Source: CBDBJR01 sp965206445
GTDB taxonomy: Bacteria; Pseudomonadota; Gammaproteobacteria; Arenicellales; Poriferihabitantaceae
Reading direction: 5' to 3'
Assembly: GCA_965206445.1 (NCBI GenBank)
Contig: CBDBJR010000002.1
Coordinates: forward strand, 186,001-250,000
Length of the DNA stretch: 64,000 nucleotides
The translations under genes and the position numbers were made by a program. Under the pieces are notes generated by a model. It made no database searches. It saw only the letters and a program-made list of their open reading frames with translations, and was not told the DNA's origin. The stretch's first letter is position 1. Every line of letters begins with the position of its first letter. Below are positions 23,208-32,061 of the stretch, one piece after another.

Positions 23208-23510
23208 CTATTCCGTGGCTTTGCGCTGACTATCGGCCAGCACCGCCAGTTGCGCCGCATCGGCCTGTTCCTGATGCTGCGCTTTGTATGCCGGGTAGGG
23301 CATGCCGTAGATAATTTCACGCACCCGGTCATCGTCGAGTTCAACCCCGTGCTGCTGCGCCGCGCTGCGATACCAGCGGGAAAAACAATTGCGGCAGAAA
23401 TAGGCGAGATTCATCAGGTCGATGTTCTGCACCTCGGGATACTGTTGCAGATGCGCGATCATCTTGCGAAACACCGCGGCCTCGATTTCGGTTTGCTGCT
23501 GTCGGTTCAT
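23208..23510 (-). CDS. DUF1244 family protein
   Basis: A 100-residue protein of unknown function, conserved in proteobacteria. The diagnostic stretch is NLAYFCRNCFSRWYRSAA, followed by a YGMPYPAYKA segment. The family is small and alpha-helical, and the conserved Cys/Trp motif is intact here. It converges with hemE (14-base gap). No operon partner suggests a role. Confidence 0.85.
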   Translation of the reverse strand: MNRQQQTEIEAAVFRKMIAHLQQYPEVQNIDLMNLAYFCRNCFSRWYRSAAQQHGVELDDDRVREIIYGMPYPAYKAQHQEQADAAQLAVLADSQRKATE

Positions 23511-23696
23511 CGTATTGGCTGAGTGGGGGAAAAATACACCGCTTAGTATGCGATTGAACGGCCGTCAGATCAACCTCGCCGGCGCCGCCGGAGCGGGCGA
23601 ACGGCATGGCGGCCTCGATTGGCCGCAGCCGCCGCGGTTGGATTTGTTATACTGGCCGGCCTGATGCACCGCTCCGGAAGTGCCGGCGATGTGACT

Positions 23697-24707
23697 ATGA
23701 CGAAACAAGCGTACCCTGCGAATCATTCGGACAGCCGGGCGCAGGCACGGCGGGTGATCGAGATCGAGCTCGCAGCGACCGAAAAACTGATCGACCGACT
23801 GGACGCGGATTTCGACCGTGCCTGTGCGCTGGTGCTGGCCTGTCAAGGCCGGGTGGTGGTCACCGGCATGGGCAAGTCCGGCCATATCGGCGGTAAAATT
23901 GCCGCCACGCTGGCGAGCACCGGGACGCCGGCATTTTTTGTCCACCCCGGCGAAGCCGGGCATGGCGATCTGGGCATGATTACGCCCGCTGATCTGGTGG
24001 TGGCGATCTCGAATTCGGGCGAAACCCCGGAGTTGCTGACGATATTGCCGATTGTCAAACGCCTGGGCTGCCGCCTGCTGACGCTGACCGGCAAGCGGGA
24101 ATCGACGCTGACCCGGCAGGCCGATATCAGCCTCGATGTGAGTGTCGAAAACGAGGCCTGCCCGTATGATCTGGCGCCGACGGCCAGCACCACGGTGACG
24201 CTGGTGATGGGCGATGCGATTGCGATTGCGGTGCAGCATTTGCGCGGGTTTTCGGTCGAAAAATTCGCCCTGACGCATCCGGGCGGCGCGTTGGGGCGGC
24301 GCCTGCTGCTGTTCGTTGGCGACTTGATGCATACCGGCGACGCGCTGCCGCTGGTCGATCAGCAGGCCAGCATGCAGGAATTGCTGTTGGAGATGTCGAA
24401 TAAATCACTGGGCATGGCGGGGGTCGTCGATGACCGGCGGCGGCTGGTGGGGATGTTTACCGATGGTGATCTGCGCCGCCGACTGGCGGAGATGGTGGAT
24501 ATTTATCACAGCCGGGCGGTTGACGTGATGAATCCGCAGCCGTTTACCATTCAATCGGATATATTGGCGGCGGAATTGGCTAAAATCATGCGCGACCATG
24601 CCCGCCACGGCCCGCATGCGCTGAACGGCGTATTTGTGGTTGACCCGGACGACGTGGTCATCGGCGCGTTGAATGCGCACGATCTGCTGCGTGCGGGCGT
24701 GATTTAA
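23697..24707 (+). CDS. kdsD: D-arabinose 5-phosphate isomerase
   Basis: Converts ribulose 5-phosphate to arabinose 5-phosphate, the first step toward Kdo for LPS. The 336-residue product has an SIS sugar-isomerase domain (VVTGMGKSGHIGGKIAATLASTG, ISNSGETPELL, HPGGALGRRLL) and two C-terminal CBS domains. The frame is open upstream to 23619, but MTKQAYP at 23697 is closest to the family start. In E. coli kdsC follows; here lptC follows after 32 bases and kdsC is missing. Confidence 0.95.
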   Translation: MTKQAYPANHSDSRAQARRVIEIELAATEKLIDRLDADFDRACALVLACQGRVVVTGMGKSGHIGGKIAATLASTGTPAFFVHPGEAGHGDLGMITPADLVVAISNSGETPELLTILPIVKRLGCRLLTLTGKRESTLTRQADISLDVSVENEACPYDLAPTASTTVTLVMGDAIAIAVQHLRGFSVEKFALTHPGGALGRRLLLFVGDLMHTGDALPLVDQQASMQELLLEMSNKSLGMAGVVDDRRRLVGMFTDGDLRRRLAEMVDIYHSRAVDVMNPQPFTIQSDILAAELAKIMRDHARHGPHALNGVFVVDPDDVVIGALNAHDLLRAGVI

Positions 24708-24739
24708 CCTGCTCCGCACCCGTTCACCGTGGTTGAAGC

Positions 24740-25165
24740 GTGTTGAATAGCTGGCAGAACCGCATGCTGGTTGGCGTATTTGTGCTGCTGTCGGGGCTGT
24801 CGGCCTGGTTGCAGTTTGGCTTGCTGGAAGATCCGCCGGCCGCGCCGCCGGCGCTTGGACAACATGATTACGACTACTATGTGCTTGATTTTACCGCTGC
24901 CGGCCAAAATGCGGACGGCGCACGATATCGCATTATTGCCGACAAAATGACACATTATCCCTATGACAACCGGTCGCTGTTGGCGCGCCCGGAGATTGTG
25001 CAGTACCTGCCGGATGAGACGCCGCGGCATATCTATGCCGACTCGGGGTGGTTGGATAATGACAACGCGAGTGTCCTGCTGATCGGCAATGTGCGGGTGA
25101 TCCAAAGCGGCGAACAGGCCGCGGGCGGCGTGAGCACCGTCAAGAGAATGGTCGTCCGCCTGTGA
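24740..25165 (+). CDS. lptC: LptC, LPS export protein
   Basis: Bitopic inner-membrane protein that passes LPS from LptB2FG to LptA. The 141-residue product has an N-terminal membrane helix (about 9-27) and a periplasmic beta-jellyroll with YYVLDFTAAG, YRIIADKMTHYPYD and the LLIGNVRV strand. GTG start; the end overlaps lptA by four bases. The protein is somewhat shorter than E. coli LptC (191), as in many other gammaproteobacteria. Confidence 0.9.
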   Translation: MLNSWQNRMLVGVFVLLSGLSAWLQFGLLEDPPAAPPALGQHDYDYYVLDFTAAGQNADGARYRIIADKMTHYPYDNRSLLARPEIVQYLPDETPRHIYADSGWLDNDNASVLLIGNVRVIQSGEQAAGGVSTVKRMVVRL

Positions 25166-25728
25166 CCGGCCGGCGACCGATGTCCGTCCGGCGACTGTAC
25201 GGCATTGCGCTGGTCTGCGCCGTGGTTTCAGTGGGCGCGCCGGGGGCGGAGCCGGCGCAGTTGGCGACGCTGGATGCGGATGATTTTGAGCTGGATTTGA
25301 ACACCGGGGTGCGCATCTACCGCGGCAATGTGGTGTTTCGCCAGGGTAGTATTCGCCTTGATTGCGACCGGTTGGAGACTTTTTTCAACCGTGACGATGA
25401 GCTCGACAAGGGGGTCTGCCATGGCAAACCGGGGCGGTTTCAACAGCGCCTGGAAGCGTCGGGCGAGGAGGTGATCGGGCTGGCGCACACCATTGTACTG
25501 GATCAGATCAAGGCGCTGATTACGCTGCAAGACCGGGCGGAAGTCATCCGCGGGCAGGATAAAATCAGCGGCGGGCGGATCACCTACGATCTGGAAACCG
25601 AAAAGATCCGGGTCACCTCAGGCGCCGCCGCCGATGGCGATGGTTCGAGCCCGGCTGCCACCGACGGGCGTGCCACCGAGCGCCCGCGGTTGATTATTCA
25701 GCCGCGCACGCGGCAACCCGACGAGTGA
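25162..25728 (+). CDS. lptA: LptA, periplasmic LPS-bridge protein
   Basis: Forms the beta-jellyroll bridge that carries LPS across the periplasm. The 188-residue product has a signal peptide (about 1-29), the OstA/LptA strand pattern DADDFELDLNTGVRIYRGNVVFRQGSIRLDCDRL broken over several strands, and a disordered polar tail. The overlap with lptC and the 16-base gap to lptB confirm the lptCAB operon. Confidence 0.92.
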   Translation: MTGRRPMSVRRLYGIALVCAVVSVGAPGAEPAQLATLDADDFELDLNTGVRIYRGNVVFRQGSIRLDCDRLETFFNRDDELDKGVCHGKPGRFQQRLEASGEEVIGLAHTIVLDQIKALITLQDRAEVIRGQDKISGGRITYDLETEKIRVTSGAAADGDGSSPAATDGRATERPRLIIQPRTRQPDE

Positions 25729-25744
25729 ATCCGAAGGGCGCGCG

Positions 25745-26470
25745 ATGAAAACCTTGTCGGCGCAGGGTTTGACCAAAAAATACAAGCGCTCGGTGATTGT
25801 AAACCGGGTCGATATGGTCGTGGCCGGCAATGAAGTGGTCGGGCTGCTGGGGGCGAACGGGGCCGGCAAGACCACGATTTTCAACCTGATTATCGGCCTG
25901 GTGCGCGCCGACTCCGGGCGGATCCTGCTGGCCGGGGAAGACATTACCCGGCTGCCGATGCATCGGCGGGCGCGCCGGGGTATCGGCTATCTGCCGCAGG
26001 AGCATTCGGTGTTTCGCAAATTGACCGCAGAGCAGAATCTGCTGGCCGTACTCGAGCTGTCGGGCCGGCATACGGCCGAGCAAAGACACCGGATTAGCCG
26101 GAATCTGCTCGAAGAATTCGGTATTTATCACCTCAAAGACAAGCCGACGATTCAGCTGTCCGGCGGTGAACAGCGGCGGGTTGAAATTGCCAGAGCGTTG
26201 GCGCTGCGGCCGGATTTTATTTTGCTGGATGAGCCGTTTGCCGGTGTTGACCCGATTGCGGTGCGGGATATTCAGCAGATTATCGGGCAGCTCAAACAGC
26301 GCGGCATCGGTGTATTGATTACCGACCACAATGTCAGAGAGGCGATGGGGATTTGTGACCGGGCGTATATATTGCATCACGGCGAGGTGCTGATTTCGGC
26401 CACGCCGGAGGTCATCATGCAGGACCCGCGGGTGCGCGGGGTGTATCTGGGCCAGGATTTCAGCTGGTGA
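25745..26470 (+). CDS. lptB: LptB, ATPase of the LPS exporter
   Basis: Cytoplasmic ABC ATPase that drives LPS extraction with LptFG. The 241-residue product has Walker A GANGAGKTT, the signature LSGGEQRRVEIARAL, Walker B FILLDEPFAGVDP and the switch histidine in TDHNVRE. Size and sequence match the family closely. rpoN follows. Confidence 0.96.
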   Translation: MKTLSAQGLTKKYKRSVIVNRVDMVVAGNEVVGLLGANGAGKTTIFNLIIGLVRADSGRILLAGEDITRLPMHRRARRGIGYLPQEHSVFRKLTAEQNLLAVLELSGRHTAEQRHRISRNLLEEFGIYHLKDKPTIQLSGGEQRRVEIARALALRPDFILLDEPFAGVDPIAVRDIQQIIGQLKQRGIGVLITDHNVREAMGICDRAYILHHGEVLISATPEVIMQDPRVRGVYLGQDFSW

Positions 26471-26499
26471 ATCGACGCGGGTAAGTCGGCCGACAGACG

Positions 26500-28056
26500 A
26501 TGAAACAACGGCTGAATCTCAAGCAAAGCCAGCGTTTGGTCATGCTGCCGCAGTTGCTGCAGGCGGTCAGGCTGCTGCAAATGAGTGGCCTCGAGCTGCA
26601 CGAGGAACTGCAACAGCTGCGCGCCGACAACCCGCTGCTGGAAGTCGCCGAGGACGACGGCGCGGCGGCCGATTTCGCGCTGTCGCCGCCGCCGGACGAA
26701 CCGGCTGCCGCGGCGCCGTTGCCCGACAACCGCGCCGCGGACGGGGCGCAACCGCCGGTTGACCACGCGGTCGACCCGGATGGCGGGGCGCCGGAAATGA
26801 TGCTCGACCGGCTGATGGAAACCGACGCGGCGCGGTTTGAGTATCCGCACCATACCGAGGCCGACGCGGACGCCGAGGCCGGTCCGGACTGGGATATTTC
26901 CGCGCCGTCGACCGAGTCGTCGGCGGGCGGCGGGGTGACGGATTGGGCGGCTACGCTGTCGATCGCCGAGGCGAGCTCGTTGAAACAGTCGCTGCAATCG
27001 CAATACCGCCTGCTGCCGGCCTCGTCGACGGAGCGCATCATTGCCGAGTACATTATCGATTGCCTGGACGAGGGCGGGTATCTCAGCCTCGAGCTGGAGG
27101 AAATACGCGGCTTTTTGCCGGAGCCGGTCGCGGCCGATCTGCCGCAAATGGAGGCGGTGCTGGCGCAGCTGCAAACCCTGTCACCGGCGGGGGTCGCGGC
27201 GCGCAATCCGCGCGAATGCCTGCTGCTGCAATTGCGCGCGCTGGAGCCGCCCGCCCCGGCGACGGCCAGCGCAGTGCAGATTGTGGCCGCCTGTCTGCCC
27301 CAGCTGGCAGCGCGTGATTATGCCGCGATTCGGCGCCGCTGCGGGCTGACGGTAGCGCAGCTCGAACAGGCGGTCGGGTTGATCAAGACGCTCGACCCGC
27401 ACCCCGGATATCGCGTTGGCCGCGCGCGTATCGCCTACACGGTGCCGGATATTCTGGTGCGCAAATGGGACGGCCGCTGGCAGGCGACGCTCAACAGCCG
27501 TGCGCTGCCCAGGCTGCTGGTCAATCCGCACTATAAACGGCTGGTGCGGCAACACCGCAACGATGCGGCCTATGCCGATATCAAGCACCAATTGCAGCAG
27601 GCGCACTGTCTGATCGCCAATATTGAAAAACGGAATAAAACGATACTGGCGATTGCCAATGCCATCGTCGCCCGGCAGCAGCACTATTTTCACGCCGGCC
27701 CGAAACAGCTGCGCCCGCTGGTGCTGCGCGATATTGCCGCCGTCGTGGGGCTGCATGAATCGACGGTATCGCGGGCCACGATGGGGAAATATATGCTGGC
27801 CCCGAGGGGCATGGTGGAAATGAAATACTTTTTCTCCGGTCGGATCAGCAGCGGTCAAGGCGCCGTCGTGTCCTCCACCGCGGTGCGCACGCTGATTCGC
27901 GAAATGATTGAAAATGAGCCGGCCGATAAGCCGGTGAGCGACGATCGCATTTGCAGCAGCCTGAATCACCGCGGCTTCGAGCTCGCCCGCCGCACCGTGG
28001 CCAAGTATCGCCGGCAGATGAACATTCCGCCTTCAAGCAAGCGCAAGGCCTGCTAA
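26500..28056 (+). CDS. rpoN: RNA polymerase sigma-54
   Basis: Alternative sigma factor for -24/-12 promoters, opened by AAA+ activators. The 518-residue product has the glutamine-rich activator-interacting region I (LKQSQRLVMLPQLLQAVRLLQMS), an acidic region II, the core-binding domain, a helix-turn-helix, and the C-terminal RpoN box (ARRTVAKYRRQM). It stands between lptB and hpf, the classical order, so its operon links LPS export with the nitrogen PTS. No -24/-12 promoter is evident among the neighbours. Confidence 0.97.
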   Translation: MKQRLNLKQSQRLVMLPQLLQAVRLLQMSGLELHEELQQLRADNPLLEVAEDDGAAADFALSPPPDEPAAAAPLPDNRAADGAQPPVDHAVDPDGGAPEMMLDRLMETDAARFEYPHHTEADADAEAGPDWDISAPSTESSAGGGVTDWAATLSIAEASSLKQSLQSQYRLLPASSTERIIAEYIIDCLDEGGYLSLELEEIRGFLPEPVAADLPQMEAVLAQLQTLSPAGVAARNPRECLLLQLRALEPPAPATASAVQIVAACLPQLAARDYAAIRRRCGLTVAQLEQAVGLIKTLDPHPGYRVGRARIAYTVPDILVRKWDGRWQATLNSRALPRLLVNPHYKRLVRQHRNDAAYADIKHQLQQAHCLIANIEKRNKTILAIANAIVARQQHYFHAGPKQLRPLVLRDIAAVVGLHESTVSRATMGKYMLAPRGMVEMKYFFSGRISSGQGAVVSSTAVRTLIREMIENEPADKPVSDDRICSSLNHRGFELARRTVAKYRRQMNIPPSSKRKAC

Positions 28057-28170
28057 AATACCGCTATCAGCGGTGGCGCCAGACAGCGACCCCGGCGATA
28101 CGAGCAGTCCGCCGGTGGGTTGTCGTAGCGAGGCGGGGCCTGGGCGGGTTCAATCAATCGGAGTACACAG

Positions 28171-28527
28171 ATGCAAATTGCGATTAGCGGACAGCATGTC
28201 GAGATCACGGAAGCGCTGCATGCGCACGTGTCGGACAAAGTGAAAAAAATCGAACGACGGCATGCTGACCGTCTGAGTGGCATTAGTGTCGTGCTGCAGG
28301 TCGAAAAAAATCGGCATACGGTGGAGGCCACCGTGAACACCAAGGGGGCCGCCCTGCACGTGTCGGCCACGTCGGACAATATGTATACTGCGATCGATAT
28401 GCTGATGGAAAAACTCGCCCGACGGCTGATCAAGCACAAGGAAAAACACCGCGATCACCGCAAAGACGACCGCGGTGCAGTATTGAATGAACCGAATGAG
28501 TCGAATGAACCGAATGAACCGGATTGA
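28171..28527 (+). CDS. hpf: Hpf, ribosome hibernation promoting factor
   Basis: Binds the 30S decoding region in stationary phase. The 118-residue product has MQIAISGQHVEITEALHAHVSDKVKKIER broken over the first strand and helix, then VEKNRHTVEATVNTKGAALHVSA and the MYTAIDMLMEKLARRLIKHKEK helix. The last 12 residues (NEPNESNEPNEP) come from a nine-base tandem repeat that also forms the N-terminus of ptsN in another frame. GGAG precedes the ATG. Confidence 0.93.
   Translation: MQIAISGQHVEITEALHAHVSDKVKKIERRHADRLSGISVVLQVEKNRHTVEATVNTKGAALHVSATSDNMYTAIDMLMEKLARRLIKHKEKHRDHRKDDRGAVLNEPNESNEPNEPD
28485..28520. repeat. Nine-base tandem repeat shared by hpf and ptsN
   Basis: Four copies of GAATGAACC (one reads GAATGAGTC) run without gaps. 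Read as hpf they encode NEP/NES units at the C-terminus. Read as ptsN they encode MNR/MSR units, giving four alternative ATG starts. Gain or loss of a unit would keep both frames open. Confidence 0.9.
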
Positions 28528-29014
28528 GTCGTTGGCGGTCGGTGCCGTGCCGCGGGCGCAACCGATCGCGGTGGCCGATATTCTGCCGCCGGAAAACATC
28601 GAGCTGGACGTCTGTCTGGGCAGCCGCAAAAAAATGCTGCACTACCTATCGGAATTGATCAGCCGCTACCAGCCGCATCTCGACCAGGAGGTGGTGTTCA
28701 AAACCCTGAATGAACGTGAACGGCTGGGCAGCACCGCGGTGGGCAACGGCATTGCGCTGCCGCATGCGCGCCTGCAGGGGCTGGACTCGCTGATTCTGGC
28801 CATGCTGCGGCTGCAAAACGGCATCGAGTACGATGCGCCGGATAATCAGCCGATATGGCTGGTGGTGTGTCTGCTGGTGCCCGACAACGCCAATGATGCC
28901 CACCTGAATCTGCTGGCGCGCCTGGCGGCCCATTTTCAACGCAAACCGTTTCTGCAATTGATCCGGACTGCGGCCACGGTGCAGGATGTCTATCGGCATT
29001 TTTTGCACGTATAG
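28487..29014 (+). CDS. ptsN: PtsN, EIIA component of the nitrogen PTS
   Basis: Phosphoryl acceptor at the end of the PTS-Ntr relay, which regulates potassium and nitrogen metabolism. The 175-residue frame has the PTS EIIA type-2 fold with the active-site histidine in GNGIALPHARL. The first ~12 residues (MNR/MSR repeats) come from a microrepeat overlapping hpf, and translation could begin at any of the ATGs 28487, 28496, 28505 or 28514. The family core starts near VADILPPENI. Confidence 0.92.
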   Translation: MNRMSRMNRMNRIESLAVGAVPRAQPIAVADILPPENIELDVCLGSRKKMLHYLSELISRYQPHLDQEVVFKTLNERERLGSTAVGNGIALPHARLQGLDSLILAMLRLQNGIEYDAPDNQPIWLVVCLLVPDNANDAHLNLLARLAAHFQRKPFLQLIRTAATVQDVYRHFLHV

Positions 29015-29097
29015 GATCAGCCGGCGACCGGCCGGTCGCGGCTGCAACCCCCCTGGTTTGGAGCGAATACCCATCAATCGGCAATGGTCAATCGGCA

Positions 29098-29994
29098 ATG
29101 ACCCTCTCATCGGCACAGACCAGCATGGACCATGATTTGATCATTATCAGCGGCCTTTCCGGGTCGGGCAAGAGCGTTGCTTTGCAGTCGCTGGAAGATA
29201 TCGGCTACTACTGCATTGATAATCTGCCGGCCATGCTGCTGCCCGAGTTTTGTCGCTCTTTCTCGACCACGGCGGTGAGCGATCCGACCGCCCCTCGACC
29301 GGGCGCGGCGGTCAGCATCGATGCGCGCAACCAGCATTTTTTATCCACTCTGGACCAGACCCTCGCGGCGCTGGAAGAAAATAATATCGTGTACCGGGTG
29401 CTGTATCTGGACGCCGAGGAAGCAAGTCTGGTGCAACGCTACAGCGAAACCCGGCGCAAGCACCCGCTGACCGGCGCCGCCACCCCGCTGCTGGAGTGCA
29501 TTCGACGCGAGCGGCTGCTATTGCAGCCGCTGCTGCAGCGAGCGGAGCGCGTGGTCGATACCACCGACACGACGCCGCACGAGCTGCGCGCGTTGATTCG
29601 GGAGTTTTCCGGCGGCAGTTATGCGCCGCCGCTGTTTTTAATCGAGTCGTTCGGCTTCAAATACGGCTCGCCGCGCGAGGCGGATTTTGTCTTCGACGTG
29701 CGCTGCCTGCCCAATCCGCATTGGCAGCCCGAGTTGCAGCGGCTGACCGGCCTGGACCGGGCGGTGGTCGCCTTTTTTGAAAGCCACAAACCGGTGGCCA
29801 CGATGACGAGCGAGATATTCGCTTTTTTGGAGCGCTGGCTGCCGGGGTTTGCGAATGAGAACCGCAGCTACATCACCGTCGGCATCGGCTGCACCGGCGG
29901 CCGGCATCGCTCGGTTTATATCAGCGCGCAATTGCAGCGGCGGTTTCTGGAGCGCGGTTTCAAGGTGCAACTGCGCCACCGGGAACTGGCCTGA
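29098..29994 (+). CDS. rapZ: RapZ family nucleotide-binding protein
   Basis: In E. coli RapZ binds small RNAs to control GlmS. The product is 298 residues with a Walker A GLSGSGKS near the N-terminus, DIGYYCIDNLPAMLLPEF, the RNA-binding C-terminal segments FGFKYGSP.EADFVFDVRCLPNPHW, and GIGCTGGRHRSVYI. ATG 29125 (MDHDLIIISG) is an alternative start nearer to the family norm. A 14-base near-perfect tandem duplication (29074-29101) covers the upstream start. Order ptsN-rapZ-npr is conserved. Confidence 0.93.
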   Translation: MTLSSAQTSMDHDLIIISGLSGSGKSVALQSLEDIGYYCIDNLPAMLLPEFCRSFSTTAVSDPTAPRPGAAVSIDARNQHFLSTLDQTLAALEENNIVYRVLYLDAEEASLVQRYSETRRKHPLTGAATPLLECIRRERLLLQPLLQRAERVVDTTDTTPHELRALIREFSGGSYAPPLFLIESFGFKYGSPREADFVFDVRCLPNPHWQPELQRLTGLDRAVVAFFESHKPVATMTSEIFAFLERWLPGFANENRSYITVGIGCTGGRHRSVYISAQLQRRFLERGFKVQLRHRELA

Positions 29995-30015
29995 GCGCTG
30001 CGACGCCGCCCGCCC

Positions 30016-30288
30016 GTGGTTGTGGAAAAAAAAATCACCGTCATCAACCGGCTCGGCCTGCACGCCAGAGCGGCCGCCAGGCTGGTTAAACTGAGTGCGA
30101 CCTTCCACTCGACCATCACGCTCAGCCGCGCCGACGTCCAGGCGGACGCCAAGAGCATTATGGCGGTGCTGATGCTGGCCGCCTCGCAGGGCAGCGAGCT
30201 GCTGCTGTCGGCGGAAGGCCGCGACAGCCGCCGCGCGGTGGACGCCATCAGCGCGCTGTTTGCGGATTATTTTGGCGAAGGAGAATAG
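30016..30288 (+). CDS. ptsO: NPr, HPr-like phosphocarrier of the nitrogen PTS
   Basis: Relays phosphate from enzyme I to PtsN. The 90-residue product has the phosphorylated histidine in NRLGLHARAAARLV and the AKSIMAVLMLAASQG region. GTG start is likely (MVVEKKITVINRLG). It is only eight bases from the next gene, an enzyme I, so the relay is encoded in one run. Confidence 0.93.
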   Translation: MVVEKKITVINRLGLHARAAARLVKLSATFHSTITLSRADVQADAKSIMAVLMLAASQGSELLLSAEGRDSRRAVDAISALFADYFGEGE

Positions 30289-30296
30289 CGGGCGGC

Positions 30297-32027
30297 ATGT
30301 TGAGTTTGTATGCAACCGGCGTTGGCAGCGGCATTGCGATTGGCAAGGCGCGGATTATTCGACGCCCCGACGATGCGCTGCCGGAATATTTTTTGCAGCC
30401 GGAGGAAGTCCAACCGGAGGTCGAGCGGCTGCGCACCGCCTGGCGTTCGGCGCGCAGCAGCCTGAAAAAGGCGCTGGACAGTCTGCCGGCCGATGCCGCC
30501 GACGAGGTCGCGGCGTTCCTGTCGGTGCAGCTATTGATGCTGGATGACCCGGTATTGATCCAGGCACCGATAGCGCACATCCGGACGCAGCAGATCAACG
30601 CCGAGTCGGCGCTGAATGCGCATGCCGAGAAACTGGCCGCCACCTTCGCGGCCATGGATGACCCGTATTTGTCGAGCAAGTCGCGTGACATCACACAGGT
30701 GATCGACCGCGTGCTGGGTGATCTGCTGGACGCGCAGGATGCGCTGAGCAGTCAGCCGGCGGGCCGGTTTGATGGCGAGATTATCGTCTCCCATGATCTG
30801 ACGCCGGCGGATACGGTGGCGCTGAAACAGCATCGGATTGGGGCCTTTGTGACCAACCTGGGCGGGCCGATCTCGCATACGGCCATCCTCGCGCGCAGCA
30901 TGGGCATCCCGGCGATTGTCGGGATGCATGATGCGATTCAGTATCTGCGTACCGGCGATCTGCTGGTGATCGACGGCAAGAACGGGACGATTCTGGTTGA
31001 CCCGGATAAGGCGGCACTCGCGGCGTACGCGCGGCGGCGCGAGAAAATTGCACGCCGTACCGAGGTATTCGATGCGCTGCTCGAAGCGGAGGCGGTCACC
31101 CTTGACGGGCATAAGATCGAACTGCTGTCCAATATCGAATTGCCCGAAGACCTGCAGCAGAGCCTGGATAACCGGGCGCAGGGGGTGGGCTTGTACCGCA
31201 CCGAGTTCTTGTTTATGAATCGCCCGGTGATGCCGGATGAGCAGGAGCAGTTCGAGGCGTATACGGAAATCGTCCGCCGGGCCGCGCAGCCGGTCACCAT
31301 CCGCACCCTCGATCTGGGCGCCGACAAGCAGGTCGATGGCGGGCGGCCGGCCGCGGCGATGGCGACCAATCCGGCGCTCGGGCGGCGCGCCATTCGGCTG
31401 TGCCTGCATGAGCCGGGCTTGTTCAAGCCACAGCTGCGGGCGATCTACCGCGCCTCGGCATTTGGCCAGGTGCAGCTGATGATCCCGATGCTATCGAGCG
31501 TGGAAGAGCTGGGGCAGGTCTATAAACTGCTGGTCGAGGTGCGCCGGGAACTGGACGCCCGCCAGCTGAAATATGATCCGGAGCTGCCGGTGGGCGGCAT
31601 GATCGAGGTGCCGGCGGCGGCGGTGAGCGCCGATTTGTTTGCCGGCAAGCTGGATTTTCTCTCGATCGGCACCAATGACCTGATCCAATACACGCTGGCG
31701 ATTGACCGCATCGATGATGATGTCAACTACTTGTATGATCCGCTGCATCCGTCGGTGCTGCGCTTGATCAAGCACACCATCGAAGCCGGTCAACTGGCGC
31801 GTATTCCGGTGTCGCTGTGCGGCGAGATGGCCGGCGACCCGCGGTTTACCCGCATCCTGCTGGGGGTCGGGCTGCGACAATTCAGCATGGCGCCGGGCAT
31901 GTTGCCGCTCATCAAGCAGCAGATTCGCCTGACCGACACCAGCCGCCATCAAGTGCAGGTCGATCGGCTATTGCACACCGTCGACCCGGAGCAGCAGCGT
32001 CAGTTGTTGGCCCGGATCAATGCGTGA
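30297..32027 (+). CDS. ptsI: PTS enzyme I (phosphoenolpyruvate-protein phosphotransferase)
   Basis: Takes phosphate from PEP and passes it to the HPr-like protein. The 576-residue product has the phosphohistidine in GGPISHTAILARSMGIPA, the PEP-binding barrel (GLYRTEFLFMNR, TIRTLDLGADKQ), SIGTNDLIQYTLAIDR and the active cysteine in PVSLCGEMAGDP. It lacks the N-terminal GAF domain of PtsP, so by architecture it is a plain enzyme I. It may nevertheless serve the nitrogen branch, as no sugar transporter is encoded nearby. Confidence 0.93.
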   Translation: MLSLYATGVGSGIAIGKARIIRRPDDALPEYFLQPEEVQPEVERLRTAWRSARSSLKKALDSLPADAADEVAAFLSVQLLMLDDPVLIQAPIAHIRTQQINAESALNAHAEKLAATFAAMDDPYLSSKSRDITQVIDRVLGDLLDAQDALSSQPAGRFDGEIIVSHDLTPADTVALKQHRIGAFVTNLGGPISHTAILARSMGIPAIVGMHDAIQYLRTGDLLVIDGKNGTILVDPDKAALAAYARRREKIARRTEVFDALLEAEAVTLDGHKIELLSNIELPEDLQQSLDNRAQGVGLYRTEFLFMNRPVMPDEQEQFEAYTEIVRRAAQPVTIRTLDLGADKQVDGGRPAAAMATNPALGRRAIRLCLHEPGLFKPQLRAIYRASAFGQVQLMIPMLSSVEELGQVYKLLVEVRRELDARQLKYDPELPVGGMIEVPAAAVSADLFAGKLDFLSIGTNDLIQYTLAIDRIDDDVNYLYDPLHPSVLRLIKHTIEAGQLARIPVSLCGEMAGDPRFTRILLGVGLRQFSMAPGMLPLIKQQIRLTDTSRHQVQVDRLLHTVDPEQQRQLLARINA

Positions 32028-32061
32028 GGCGCGATGCCATGGCAGCACAGAGGCAAGGCGA

